Shown piece after piece: positions 46,208-58,612 of a stretch of 64,000 bases of DNA (the stretch's first letter is position 1; each line of letters starts with the position of its first letter). The stretch comes from Sphagnum compactum (taxonomy: Eukaryota; Bryophyta; Sphagnopsida; Sphagnales). A model generated the notes under the pieces. That model did not search any database. It was not told the DNA's origin and was given only the letters and a program-made list of their open reading frames with translations. The stretch covers positions 11,274,213 through 11,338,212 of the forward strand of contig OZ234493.1 of the NCBI GenBank assembly GCA_965153455.1, written 5' to 3'. A program made the position numbers and the translations under genes.

Positions 46208-47584
46208 GATGTTAAAAAAACCTCGTTTCAAAATAAATAAATAAAATGAAAATGAAAAATAAACTATTTCAAATTTCTGGAAATTGAACAAGAATGCGAA
46301 TTCGATGTTCAATGCATGTGTGAATGGGTTGTCCCATGGTGAGGGGGTCATTGAACATCTTCAAAAGCATGTACTACTGGTAGTAGTACCTTGGTAGCTT
46401 CAACACTAATTATATTTGCTTTCAGAAATGTTAAAATTTTCACTCAAAAAAGCTTTTTTTTTTTTTTAAGAAAAGAAAATTTGTGAAGGAAAATTAAAGA
46501 GTTTTTTTGGAATATTATTTCTAAAATGGAATCTTCAAAATAAAAATTAAAAATAAAATAATTATTTGACACTTAAATGTTGAACTTGGCAATGCTACTA
46601 CAGTATGATGCAACCCTCTCCATAAAGTCCCAAACATTGCTTTTGATCCTAAACATCTTTGGCCTAGTTTTTGCATTTCATTATAATTGGAATGAATGAA
46701 ACGCAAAAGTCTAGTGGATGATTCCACCAACATTATATGGATGAACCTTTTTTGTGGACAGAACCATTCATGTACAAAGCAGTGTTGGGCGGGTATTTTA
46801 TTTTACTAATAATAATAAATAATCGCCGAACTTGGAATTTATTCAGAGTTAGAAGAGGACCAATTGGTTTCTTTTTTCTTTTCTTTTTTTTAAATTTGGG
46901 GACAAAAATAATAATCAGTTCAGGCTACTTTGAAAACCTCAAAGACCCACTCTGATTACACCTTTTTATGTGTAAGGTTCCCACTCTGATTTTTTAAATA
47001 AATAAATAAATAAATGAATACATACATAAAATAAAATAAAATAAAGTAAAGTAAAATAATTGGTTGATGAAGAAAGGAAAAGATGGATGAAAATTTGTTT
47101 AGAAATGAAGTCATTTTTGGGGTTTACAATTGCCATTAAGTTTTTCTAAAAAGGGGAAAACTACCAGATTTGATAGCCAGAAATATAGAAGGATGATTAA
47201 AACTTTTGTGTTTCATATCTGGTTTATAGCCATATTTGGCTAAATCCTCTTAAGGATAATCATCATTTTTTTGGCATCTTTCTGTGGACCATCACCATTG
47301 ATGCTGCATAAAAGAAATTAATTCCTAAAAGAACACTTCTCAAACATGAAATGCCACCCCAGTGCTACATACCAGACTAGCCTTTTCTTTTTTTTCTTTG
47401 GCAAAATTTTGCAGTAATTGTGAATGTTTTTGTGGCAAATGTTTTTTTTTTTTTTTCCAAAAAATTGGTAATTTTTCAATTTTGGTTTAAACCTTTTTAG
47501 GGTCACCAGATTTCTATTCATGGTTCAAGTGGGTAGCCAAAAATATATAACAATGTTTATTTTCTTTTCCCTTTTATATTTTTT

Positions 47585-47652
47585 GAATAGCCAAAATTGG
47601 CTAAGTTAGCTTATGGATGATTGTCACCTTGGCTACATCACAAAATTGAGGG
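47585..47652 (+). repeat. Dispersed repeat family C, copy 4
   Basis: AGCCAAAATTGGCTAA, CTTATGGATGATTGTCACCT and GGCTACATCACAAAATTG match the other copies and are followed by a poly-A run. Partial related boxes occur at 47225-47265 and 47805-47890. Confidence 0.75.
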
Positions 47653-49175
47653 AAAAAAAAAAAAAAAAAACCAAGAACTCTGTAGCATATCATGATTCTA
47701 CTTCTTAGAAAATGGTGCCTTCACTTAAGAAATTAATTAAGAAAAAAATGAGGGGAAAAAAAAAGGTTAAAATCTCTAGATTTTTTTTTTAAATACTTGG
47801 TTTACAATGTGTAGCCAGAATATAGAAGGATGATTAAAGATATTTTAATTTTCATATTTGGTTTATATCCAGATTTGGCTAAACCTTCCGGGTTTGGCAA
47901 TATTTTGGGTGGTGGTGGAAAATCCTCAAGGCAATCTAATATTTTTCTGTATCCAGAATGATTCAAATTATCCGGAAAGTCACCCTGTCTTTGGCCCCTA
48001 GTTTGAGCCTGTAAGCCCCTAGGGTTCATCCCCAATTTGAGAGTCTCCCCGAAAGTGAACAAAATGGGGGTATGAAATTGGGTATCAATTCAAGAAGACT
48101 CGCAGCAGCAAGATTGTGTGTTTGACTGACCATTGTTGGGCGGGAATTCGGTTTTATACTCTTCTTTTATTTTCAAACTGAGATCTTTTTTGGTCCTTAG
48201 TTTCATACCCAGTTTCAACAAACTATGATAGTTGGAACTGGGACCCACTAACCACCCTATTTGGGGTACCAGGGGGGGCCCACTAACCGCCCTATTTGGG
48301 GCTATTTTCTGGACCTAACTTGGATTTGGGGAGAAACAAATCCTTTTATATATATATATTTTTTAATTTATTTAATTTATTTATTTTTGTATTTTTTTTT
48401 AATATTTTTTTTTGGGGGGTCCCAACAAATGGAATGGGTAGGTCCCCTTTTGAATGTTGATATACTCCACTTGTATTTGTAAATGCTATTGATTTGTTGG
48501 TGTTGGGGAGTTTTTGATTTTTCTCTCTTTGTCAAGATAGATGTCACTAGGTGGTAGGCTAGCCTCTACTTCCCCCCACTCAAGCACAAGCATTCCTTTG
48601 GATACTTTAAGCACTCGAGGACAAAGTGTTATCTGAAATGGTAGTGTGAAATCTCAGGCCTTCTTTGCAATTTGTCCTTTTTGTCAACAAATAGGGATTT
48701 ACTTTGGAAATCAAAAGGTTCCGAGCATCTTGCTCATCCCCACACCTGGGCAACAATCCCCTTTTTTTTGGGCATGGAATGGATGTAAACCTCGTAACTT
48801 TGTTTACAAGGGAGAAAACAACAAAAAGAAAGGAGACCAAATCGTGATGAAACCCTACCAATCGTAAATAAACCAAAGTACCCTATAAAAAAAAAAGTGG
48901 GGGGCAGGAGGTGGTAACAAGGAACAAAATGGAAGGACTCACCTCCAAGAAGACAAAAGAACCACCTAAGAGGGCGAACTACAAGGGGAACATCAAGTTC
49001 CTAAACCCTCTCATGTCGTAAGAAGCATATCAAATGAAGAAAGGGAAGACCTTCTGAAAGGACGCTCAGCCTAGAAGAACTTTCACCTCTTACAATAGCA
49101 CTTTTCAAAATAGAAACCACATGTGCATGTTGTAATGCCATTGACATCGTCTGCTTATAAAATGCGTGTAAAATT

Positions 49176-49482
49176 GAGAGAAGAAGACCTCTAATGCTCT
49201 TCGCTTTTCATGTCATATTAACACATTGATAAAAAAACTTGTCCACCTACTAATGTAAACATTCAAAAACTTAAATTTGAGAGAAGAAGACCTACAGTGC
49301 TCTTTGTTTTTCATGCCATATTAACACATTGATAAAAAAACTTGTCCACCTACTAATGTAGACATTCAAAAACTTAAATTTGAGAGAAGAAGACCTCCAG
49401 TGCTCTTTGTTTTTCATGCCATATTAACACATTGATAAAAAAAACTTGTCCACCTACTAATGTAAACATTCAAAAACTTCTA
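49176..49482 (+). repeat. Tandem repeat, 3 x 103 bp
   Basis: Three adjacent copies (starts 49176, 49279 and 49382) begin GAGAGAAGAAGACCT and contain CATATTAACACATTGATAAA and TTGTCCACCTACTAATGTA. Copies 2 and 3 differ at only a few positions and copy 1 is slightly more diverged. They are contiguous with no spacers. No coding sequence. Confidence 0.92.
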
Positions 49483-49699
49483 CACCAAGTCTAATTGAAT
49501 GATGTGTAAGAAGGTATAGATTGAAGGCGAGGGCATTACCCAAATAAAGGCACCACACCAAGTGAGAGCCAAGCACAAGCCCAATTTTAGTAATGCCCTT
49601 GCCCCCATGGGCTTTACATGACATAAAAATGGATGCAAGCTTCCCAACTAAAGGCATTGGAAGGTTTGTTGTCGGCCTTGCATACCAAGGCAATGATAT

Positions 49700-49940
49700 T
49701 GTGTTCATATTCATTATAGAATATAATAGCTAAAGGGATTTTGGCCCCTAGGCAATAGGTCTATTTTTGTATGAGGATTTTTTTTAAATGATATTTTGAC
49801 TAGTGTTCATACTCGAGATTAGTTATAGAGTTATAATATCTTGAAGGATTCTAGTTTCTTTTAGAAAAATATTGGAGTTTTCATAATTCTTCTTTTGCCT
49901 CTAGATAATATATTGGCAAGGCCACAATGTGACACACTCT
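49700..49940 (+). repeat. Third copy of the 44.9-kb duplicated repeat
   Basis: Colinear, diverged match to 45172-45492: CATTATAGAATATAATAGCT, AAGGGATTTT, GGCCCCTAGG, GAGGATTTTTTT, ATAATATCTTGAAGGATT, CATAATTCTTCTTTTGCCT and GGCAAGGCCACAATGTGACAC. It lacks the long T-run interval. Confidence 0.75.
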
Positions 49941-52900
49941 TTGTTTTCTTTGCATTTGGAAGCACTTCCTTGTGTGAAAGATCTTTTCATAAAATGAAGG
50001 GACATTCCACATACAAAAGGTGATTTCACATGTGAAGTATATTTCAATATAAAAAATCTTGATGTACTTTATGTTGGGGAATGCTTGTTCACATAGGTCT
50101 TTTTGAATTTTTGAGAATATGCTTTGAACCTATGACTTTCAAATTTGAGAAGCCCCTCAAGTCGGCCTTCCCCTATACATAAAAGACTACCATGAAAACA
50201 AAGGTAGATAAATAATGGCACATTACAATGTGCTCTTGATTTATATGACAAAAATTTTAAGATGTTTTTAACAAACATGTCAAGTAATAGAGATGGTTAG
50301 GTGCATAAATGTAGCCAATGGGCTTAAACAATAGATATTGATAATTACAGTATTATTACTTGTTATATGAAGTTAATATCATGTAATGATTTTTTTATTG
50401 GCAAATTTTAGTCCATCCCCATATTAATTAAAAGGGTTCACTAGTTCTAGGTTTGAAAGTCACTCAAATTATTGTAGTTAAGGATTTGGAAAGGAGGTTC
50501 ATCAAAAGCAACATACATTGTCATCTTGTGGCCTTTGTCTATACGGTGGATGGCATGATTGTTTTTAAATGGGGTTAAAGTTTTGCATCTATGAATCAAT
50601 TTATGAAGGAGGAGTAACTTTCATTTTCAAAAAGCTTAATTGTTGGTTTCATGACATCTTTACCCTAGTCAAGAAGGAAGAGCCTCCATTTTGTATGATT
50701 TCATAGACGCATGTATATATTTTAACATGTCAATCATTGTTATCTTTAGTTGATGTGATTGGAGCTTGTTGGCAATTGCAACTTGCCTCGATTTAAATGT
50801 TGATGTGAATGTAATTTTCAAGTTTCAGAGGCTTACAGCCTAAGGGAGCACCACTCCTTTGCAAGTTTCTTTAGTAAATTTAAGAATCTTCGTGGGCATT
50901 AACAGTACATAGTTACAACTAAATATTTTGAAGTTTTTGGATTTTGCATCTTGATGATCCAAATTTTGAATCTTGAGCTTGCAATGCCTTCAATCTTTAT
51001 TTCAATTTGAGCTTATGATTCATGAATAGTAACATGTTTGAAGTTTAATATTAAGCTTGTCACTTGCAATTCATAATGAACCATGTACACATTTGGGGTT
51101 ATCCATATTTTTGAATGGAAACATAGGGAAATGTACATTGGATGCATAAGTTGTTAATTATCAAAATGCAAAAAAATTAGCTAGTGTTGAAATTTAACTT
51201 TCAAAAGACCAAAAGTGAGCCACAAAACCATGCTTTCACTCATGATTTGAATACCCGTTTCTAAAACACATGGGGTGCGAAGTTACATTAGGAAAATTTT
51301 GTTACAAGTATTGATGTGAGGGTGCATCAAGTGACATGAGAATTTTATAGTGGAACTAAAAGGTGAGAGAAATTTTGAATGCGAAAATTAGACTAATTAT
51401 ATGGTTTAGCATGTTGGTTGAAAGAAGGTTATTATTGCATTTGTTGGTGTGGCAATAGGGGATCAAAACTTCAATTTGAAGGCAAATCAACATATGTTCA
51501 ATGATAAATTGTATGTGCAAAGAGGGATGAATTCAATTTTGCAATAGGTAGTTGAAAATGTTGTGCTAAGGAAAAAAAACTTAAGTTGTACAATTTGCAT
51601 TCATTGTCTATTTTTTCCCTAGATTACACTCATGTTTAAATAGAAGAAGATGAAATGTTTGTTTGCATTTTTCAAAGTACTTAACTACTTGTCCAAAAAA
51701 TATCCAATGATTGTGTTGGTTGGGAAATTTTAAGGTCTCTACATCGTATTGTGTTGACTAGCATAAAGGATGTTTTGATTTCTAATTTTTTCTTGAATTC
51801 AACAAATGAAGTAAAACCAATTACAGATTAAAATCAAATTTTATTCCATTATTATGTGGCAGCACATGGGTGGATTGTTACTAACATCAAAGCTATGATT
51901 TTTGGATAAATGCATGGTATAGTGTACATGATTTTATGGAAAATGAAAACAACATATAATGTTTAAAATAGTAACATGTAAGATTTTACTCATTTTGAAT
52001 TATGTTAAAAATCATATATAATTGGTTTGGGTTTCAAAACACGTACAACAAAAGGTGTCCATGTACGCCAAGTGATATCACTAGATTTTGAATGAATTCA
52101 CTTGTTATAGTGAACTGAGACTAATGAATTGCACCCACATTTTGTAGTAGTGAAAATAAAATAAAATATACAAACCATGAATATGCATTGTTTCATAATT
52201 GTGGATGTATGCAAATGTACACCAATAATTTTATATTTTTTTAGGAACTCTAATTTGACAATATTTTACCATTTTTATAAATTACTAAAAAACTTCACTT
52301 TGTTTACTTATGATAAAAACAATAATTAACTCAACTACATTTTCAATAGAAAAGTTTTTTACAACATAAAAAGATCATTTAGCATCAACATTAGCATATC
52401 ATAATGTATCAACAAATATGTCACTATCATCTAGTATCTTTTTTTAAAAAGAAATTTTTAATGGGGAAGATGGTTTTTTATAGTGTTTTTGTTTCTATGT
52501 GCAACATTTTATTGACAAAGTCTCATTAAAATAAATATTTATTAATGATTTTTACAATTGTAATGTTGTGTCAACATTATTACAAGTCAAGAATGTACTC
52601 TAATTAATAATTGAATTGTTCATATGTGCACCAATTTCACAACATAATGGTAAATTAGGATGTAAACAACCATTAATTACAAGTTTTCATGAAAAAATAT
52701 TTTAAAAATATTTGCCACGATGCATAAAATTTTTATAATCTTAAAAATTGACACCTTATGACAAGTTCTTTTATGTATTTTGTAACACACCTTCTCCCTT
52801 GAGTTGTTCTCAAGACATATGGTGGTCTTTCAAAAAGTGAAATTGCCAAACATCTCTTGTGTTAAAAAGTTGATGGTGTTTTCACACTTTAATGGGTTAG

Positions 52901-54450
52901 ATTTGGAGTTAATGTTTTGATGAAGACCCAACACTAAACATTTTACCTCATTGGGATCAATTCTATGACCCATATAACCAACCTTATAATGTAGAAATTG
53001 TCTATCATGCTTATGAGTTCAAAATGGGAAAATCTATTTCAATTGTTAAGTGTTTTATGAATATTTCCTAGTTCCTCACAGTGTCATCTTTCACCAAACT
53101 TGCTAAGATTGTAAGAATAAAAGATTGAATTTTTTTAAAAATCAAATTATGAATTTGTCTTTGTAATTCATTTGAGTTTGATTAAACAATATTATTGTAT
53201 ACTCAAAAAACTTGGTGCATTTGACAAATGGGTTTCTAAGCCTTTTTCCAAGGAACACTTTGGATTTGCAAACTTCACTTTTTAAGTTGATTGTGAAAAC
53301 TCAAGCTATTAAGACCATGGAAGAGTCAAAATGAAAAGTTGATCACTAAATCATGGTGTCAACTTGTGGCAAACAACTTGCTTGTTGTTTATGTCTTTAA
53401 ACACATGAAACTTTGCAAAAATGACCATTGCCTAGGTCTTGGTATTACAAGAAATAAAAAAACATTTTTTATTTTGACATTTATAAATTTCAAGCTTTGA
53501 AATCAATTGGTAATCCATTTGAATATTGTTATATGCATCTATGTTCAAAACTTTTTCACTAAGCACACTTTCCTTTTATGAGTTGCTATTATAGATTGAA
53601 ATGATGAGGACAAGGTTAGAGTAACAATTAATGCATAATTATTTTTCAAATTATAACTTTAATTTGCTTTTGTATTTAACATGTTGTTGAAGTTGTTTTT
53701 TTTTCTTGTTGACAAGCTAGTTACAAGTTGATTCTTTTAACTTTATGGTTTATGTTGTGATATATGGTAGGCTACCTTCTTGTAGGTTGCAACATTATTC
53801 TCACAAGTATTTGAGCCTTTGTGGATTAAGTTTGCATTTTGATATGGATGTGATTGGTGTTTTGATCTTATGATATCATCAATTGGCTAATTGATGTGTG
53901 TTAACAATTTAATATAAGAATTTATTTGTGATTGTGTTCCCCATGGATCACAATCATGTTTTGTTAATGTTGGCAACTACATATATTTTATGTTGCAATG
54001 GGCTAAGCTTTGTTACTATGGAGTTTAAATCCCCTTGCAAGGTGATTACTATTTAGAGTCAATATTCACGTTTAAAAGTTTTATTTGCAAATGTCACATG
54101 CTACCTAATTGTGCCAAAAGGCTAAAAACTAAACACCTTTGTGCACTTGTAGCCTCTTTTATGCAAACATATTTGGGTAGGAGCCTAAAGTTATTTTTTA
54201 AATTTCAAAACTCTTTGCTCAATTTACACTTTTGCTATTGCATTTTAACCATGTACATCACACTAATTTTTTGGCGATTAACCATGCGAGCATTATGTTC
54301 TCACATCCCCTTGCCACTAACCCGTCCTACAAATCAAAAACATGAAAATTATCCCCTAATATAATGGTATAACATGCCAATTTTGCATAGCAAAGGAAAC
54401 ACGAAACATCACAAAATTGAAACTTTGACGATTAAAGTAGACATCATGAG
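49941..54450. other. AT-rich intergenic DNA without recognised features
   Basis: I see no coding exon, tandem array or dispersed repeat that I can support here. Open frames are short on both strands. Decayed transposon sequence is possible but unrecognisable by eye. Confidence 0.55.
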
Positions 54451-54760
54451 GGTCGTGTTTTTTGTGTCATGCAAGTAGTAGTGAACGAGTAGGGCGACAA
54501 TCGAGGACCAGGTTGTTCCCAAAATAAGGGCTCATCGAAGGCATGCAGCCAACGGGATCCTTACTTTGGGGACTCCTTGCTTTGAGGGCATTATCCAATG
54601 TAACAAATGGTGGCACTCGGAGATACCCAAGGAACATTTTGAAAACACGGGGACATTTTGGCTTGTTGAAACCTCTAATGGCGGCTTTGGGAAAGAACAA
54701 TTACGAGGTTTAAGGTGCCCACCGCGGTGGCATGTACCCAGGCAAGTCGTTATGTGTTAG
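54451..54760. other. GC-richer island in AT-rich DNA
   Basis: About 300 bp markedly richer in G+C than the flanks, with overlapping open frames on both strands (77 codons minus, 64 codons plus). No domain is recognised. It may be a pseudogene fragment or an element remnant. Confidence 0.3.
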
Positions 54761-54911
54761 TTAGTGATGAATTTGCTATACACTTGAAGAAGTACAATTC
54801 AACACAAACAACAATTGATTTGCACTTTTTGTCTGTAGCATAGAGATAGAATGTAGGATATCTGGAAAGGGAGGAATGGTAACATGTAATAGGCCATCGA
54901 ACAAGTAGCTC

Positions 54912-55215
54912 GGAATGAAAATTTTTGCAAAACGAAATAACTGAGACCCAAACTAGTTTTTCCACCAATTTTTGGTGGTAAACTGAGGTTCATCCTGTCT
55001 TTCCATTTTCCTGAGCGCCCCCCCCCCCCCCCCTTGCTACATATCTTTTCACTGCTCCTACCTGTACAACTAGTATAATTATTCTCAAAACTTGTGAATT
55101 AAATGCCGAGTTTCAGCATTTCATACTGAGATTTAATAAAATTACAGATACCACTGAAAGAGGGGATATGGGATGGAAGCAGGCCCAAAGATAAGGTGAA
55201 GACAGGGTGACTTTA
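54912..55215 (+). mobile_element. MITE-like repeat family A, copy 3
   Basis: Best-preserved compact copy. It shares all blocks listed for the copy at 38.6 kb, from AACTGAGACCCAAACTAG through the palindrome CCACCAATTTTTGGTGG to CTGAAAGAGGGGATA. Near-terminal inverted motifs are TTCATCCTGTCTTT (left) and AAGACAGGGTGA (right). A C-run interrupts it at 55017-55033. Confidence 0.7.
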
Positions 55216-55594
55216 TGGATAACTCTATCGGATAGGGAATTTGGAGACATCAACAAAAACCATAAAAGGTTTACCTCGTATACTTAGAGCAAAGTTTGGT
55301 AACCTTTTATAGAGTTTACACTCTCTTGAAACATCGCCTCAATTTGGCACAAGCTTGGGTTACACTCAAAATCTTCGGTTTATGGGTTTAGGTTACTTGG
55401 GAAGAAACATATTCACATTTAAACCCTTTAAAAGTGTGTCCATTTGCAGAGTTGTCGGTGTTAATTTAATAGCAACTGATAATTTCCCATGTTGTTATGT
55501 TCAATACGCAAAGACAGGAAGTGACAAGGGGATTGGCTAATTCCTATGCCAAAGCTCATCTGCACCAGTCTTTGTTTTTTTTAAGGAATTTCGT

Positions 55595-55740
55595 TATGTA
55601 GCCTAACTGGCTATCGTCCATAAAGAAGATGTAGGAAAAAAAATAAAAATGGCAAAATCTTCTTTGGCAATCATCCTTAAGAAGATTTAGCCAAATCTGG
55701 CTATAGGCCAGACGTGGAGTAAAAAATCTTAAAATCAACA
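55595..55740 (-). repeat. Dispersed repeat family C, copy 5 (inverted, diverged)
   Basis: The reverse complement carries TAGCCAGATTTGGCTAAATC, TTCTTAAGGATGATTGCC and a diverged right part. The plus-strand box AACTGGCTATCGTCCATAA is a second, more decayed match. Confidence 0.55.
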
Positions 55741-57624
55741 TGGAATTCATTCATGGCTACACACCGAAAACCAAATGTAGAAAATCGGGCAATTTGGTGA
55801 ATTGTCAAGGTAGGTTTTTGCAGGTAAAAATGATCAAGAAAAAAAAAAAGGCCAAGGAATTCTTTATAAGAGGATGGCACCTTATGGGTAAGAAATTAGA
55901 GTTCTTTTACACTAGCCTCAAGTTCTTCTTACCCATTCAGGTGCCATCATCCTCTTTTGAGGAAGAATTTCTTTGTATGGAGGATCATGTGCTGCTCTCC
56001 AAATACACTAAAAAAACAACAACATTTCCATCCATTCATTTATGTGTAAGTAACAAACAAGCATGTCTCTTGTGTGATGGGTAATTAATTAGAGAAGAAT
56101 CTAAATAAAAAATAATTGTTTTTTAAAAGCATATAAGACTTGGAGATATCTATGTTTTTGTTTTTCTTCCCCCCAAAAGACCTACTTCCCAAAAAAGGAA
56201 AGCCACAAATTTGGGGAGCATAAATTGCACAAATTTGGGGAGGGGCATAAATTGCACAAAACTTGCAAAGTTGCTCATATCTATTGAAGATAAAATAGAT
56301 ATGTGGATGATGCTATAAAATAATTGTCATTAAAAAATTACCCATTACACATTTATAACTGTACAAAGGATTATTCCTATTATTATTCCAATTATTTATA
56401 TTCCTATATTGTTGTTGGTTGGTTGTTGTTTTTTGGAAGTGTGTTTTTGGAAGTGTTTTGTGGGTTTTGTGTGTTTTGTGTGTGTGTGTGTGTGTGTGTG
56501 TTTTTGGGTTATTGTTGTTATAGGCACCAGCTTGCAGCAGCAACCCAAGGCTATCTATATGAAGATTGCTGAGTAAAGATTGGGGGGGAAGAAGTTGTTG
56601 AGGACTGGAATTTGTTGGGTGGGGTGGGGGAGAGGAAGAAGAAGCTTTCAAGGATACATTTTATATCATGTAGTAGTTAGTTATTAGTTGCAGGGATTTG
56701 AATGTCAGTCATTCAATTGGAGACTACAAAATGGCAGGTGAGTATTGTTGTTGTTGTTGTTGTTGTTACTTCTCTACTATGTGATCACTGAATTGGGTAG
56801 TGTGTTTTCTCTCTCTGTCTCTGTCTCTCTCATATGCTGCTGCAATCTGCCAGGATCTTCTAAGTACTTGACAATTTTGCCATGGAATTGGAATTAGCTA
56901 CACAAAAAAGAAAAAAGAAAAAAGCCGCAAAGCTCAGAAATTTGGTTCTTTGGAAGGATTCAAGATTGTAACTAAGCTTTTTTTTTTTTTTTTTTTTGCT
57001 TCCTTTTGAAACAACAATATATGCTTGAAGAGTTGGCTCAAAGAGTTGATAAAGATGATGATGATGATGATGATGATGATGATCTGAGCCAGAAGTTAGG
57101 ATTGAAGTTTGTTGTTGGAAATGAAGTTTGTTTTTTTCTGGATTGGAGTTTTTGGTTGGGTGGTTGGTTTTTTTTTTTTTTGGGTTCGGTTCTTTTGGTT
57201 TTGAAGAAGAATTTAAGGCTGAGAGAATTCATATGAGAATTTGAAGATGAATTTAGTTAGTAGTGGGGTTTGGTTTGAAGTCTTAAGTGATGATCATGTT
57301 TGTGAACAATTGGAGGGTTGTGTGGGCTCAAGGATCTGGGAAGAAGTTGGGTGTGTGTGTGTGTGTTTGTGGGAGAAAGATTTAGGATGATCCAGATAAG
57401 AGATTTTGAAGAAGTTGGGGAAGAAGTTTGTGTGTGTGTGTGTTTGTGGGAGAATGATTTAAGATATGATGACCCATTGAGGAGATTTTGAAGAGGTTTG
57501 TTGTTTTGGTGAATGATCGCATGGAGGTCCAGGAGTGATCAAGACGAGCGCACTAGTAGTAGGAAGTACTGCAGTTGCTGGAAACTTTCTTCAAGGAGAT
57601 GAAGCAGCTGCTGATGGGATCAAC
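55741..57624. promoter_or_regulatory. Promoter and leader region of CHUP1
   Basis: Left part: non-coding DNA with a near-repeat (TTCTTTATAAGAGGATGGCACCTTATGGGTAAG inverted as CTTACCCATTCAGGTGCC at 55858-55955). Right part: leader-like sequence with (TG)n at 56474-56500, a strong splice donor ATGGCAG-GTGAGT at 56738, a pyrimidine-rich tract, (GAT)n at 57054-57083, (TG)n near 57352 and 57430, and an acceptor ACTGCAG at 57574. A leader intron of about 837 bp is likely. Confidence 0.5.
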
Positions 57625-58009
57625 ATGTTGGTACGAGTGGGGATTGCGGTCACATGCTCTGTTGTAGCCTACACAGTTTCCTACTTCACCACTCGTGGTC
57701 GTTCCGAGGAGGATTCCAATCCTCTACTACCTGCTACTGATCTTTCAGGTACTGAAGACTCTCTGGTTACAAACAAAAGTTCCATCATCTTCTTCCCTGC
57801 AGCAGCAGCAGTTGTTGTTGTTGTTGTTGTTTTTGGAACTAGTTACTACTCAGCCGCCTCTATCTTCTTGCACCCAAGTCTCTCTCTGCCACCAGCAGCA
57901 TCTCTCTTCTCATGAGCTTCTTCTGGGACCTCAGAAAATGTCATTGTTTGGATACCCACAATTCAACTCTCTTGTTTCCTTTTGTCATTTTTCCAGACTT
58001 GGGTTTGTG

Positions 58010-58049
<40 letters not shown>

Positions 58050-58571
58050 ATCTCTCTCTTATCCTCCTGAAGAAGAAGCTCTCATGAATCTTTGCAATAA
58101 GCTTGAGATATAAGAAGCCTTATTAGTTTGTTGTCTTGGCTGAACATTCTTCTTTGGATCTTCTTGTTCTTGTTCTTGTTCTTCATTCTGTTCTGAAGCT
58201 GCAGAGAAGATTTACAAGAAAGAAATATAAAGAGATGACCGAACCAGCAACCCCACATGCTTATCATCATCTCTGTTACAAATTTGGTGAAGAATTGTAG
58301 AAGCCGCCGTGTGTCCGGAACTTCATAGTTGCTGCAGTAGTAGCTCACTCTTGTAAGTCCTTTTTTTGTTGTGGGTCTGACGCATTCTCAGAATCTGAGG
58401 AAGGATCTAAGGTCGCGGGGAACGTCGTCGAGGAGCAAGAGGAGCATGATGAGTCGTCGTCTAGTGCACAACATCTTGTTGTTGCACCTGACGACACTGC
58501 AGCAGCAGTACCCAAAACACCGGTACAAGTATGTGAAGTTCTACACCGCCTTTGTCAAGCTCTGATGTTGA

Positions 58572-58612
<41 letters not shown>

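Noticed and set aside
49176-49482. CRISPR-like array
   Set aside because: The 103-bp repeats are contiguous with no unique spacers, and the window is plant nuclear DNA.
44881-56000. Retrotransposon or DNA transposon coding sequence in the repeat-rich spacer
   Set aside because: No reverse transcriptase, integrase, gag zinc-knuckle or transposase motif is visible in any frame; only short non-coding repeats can be supported.
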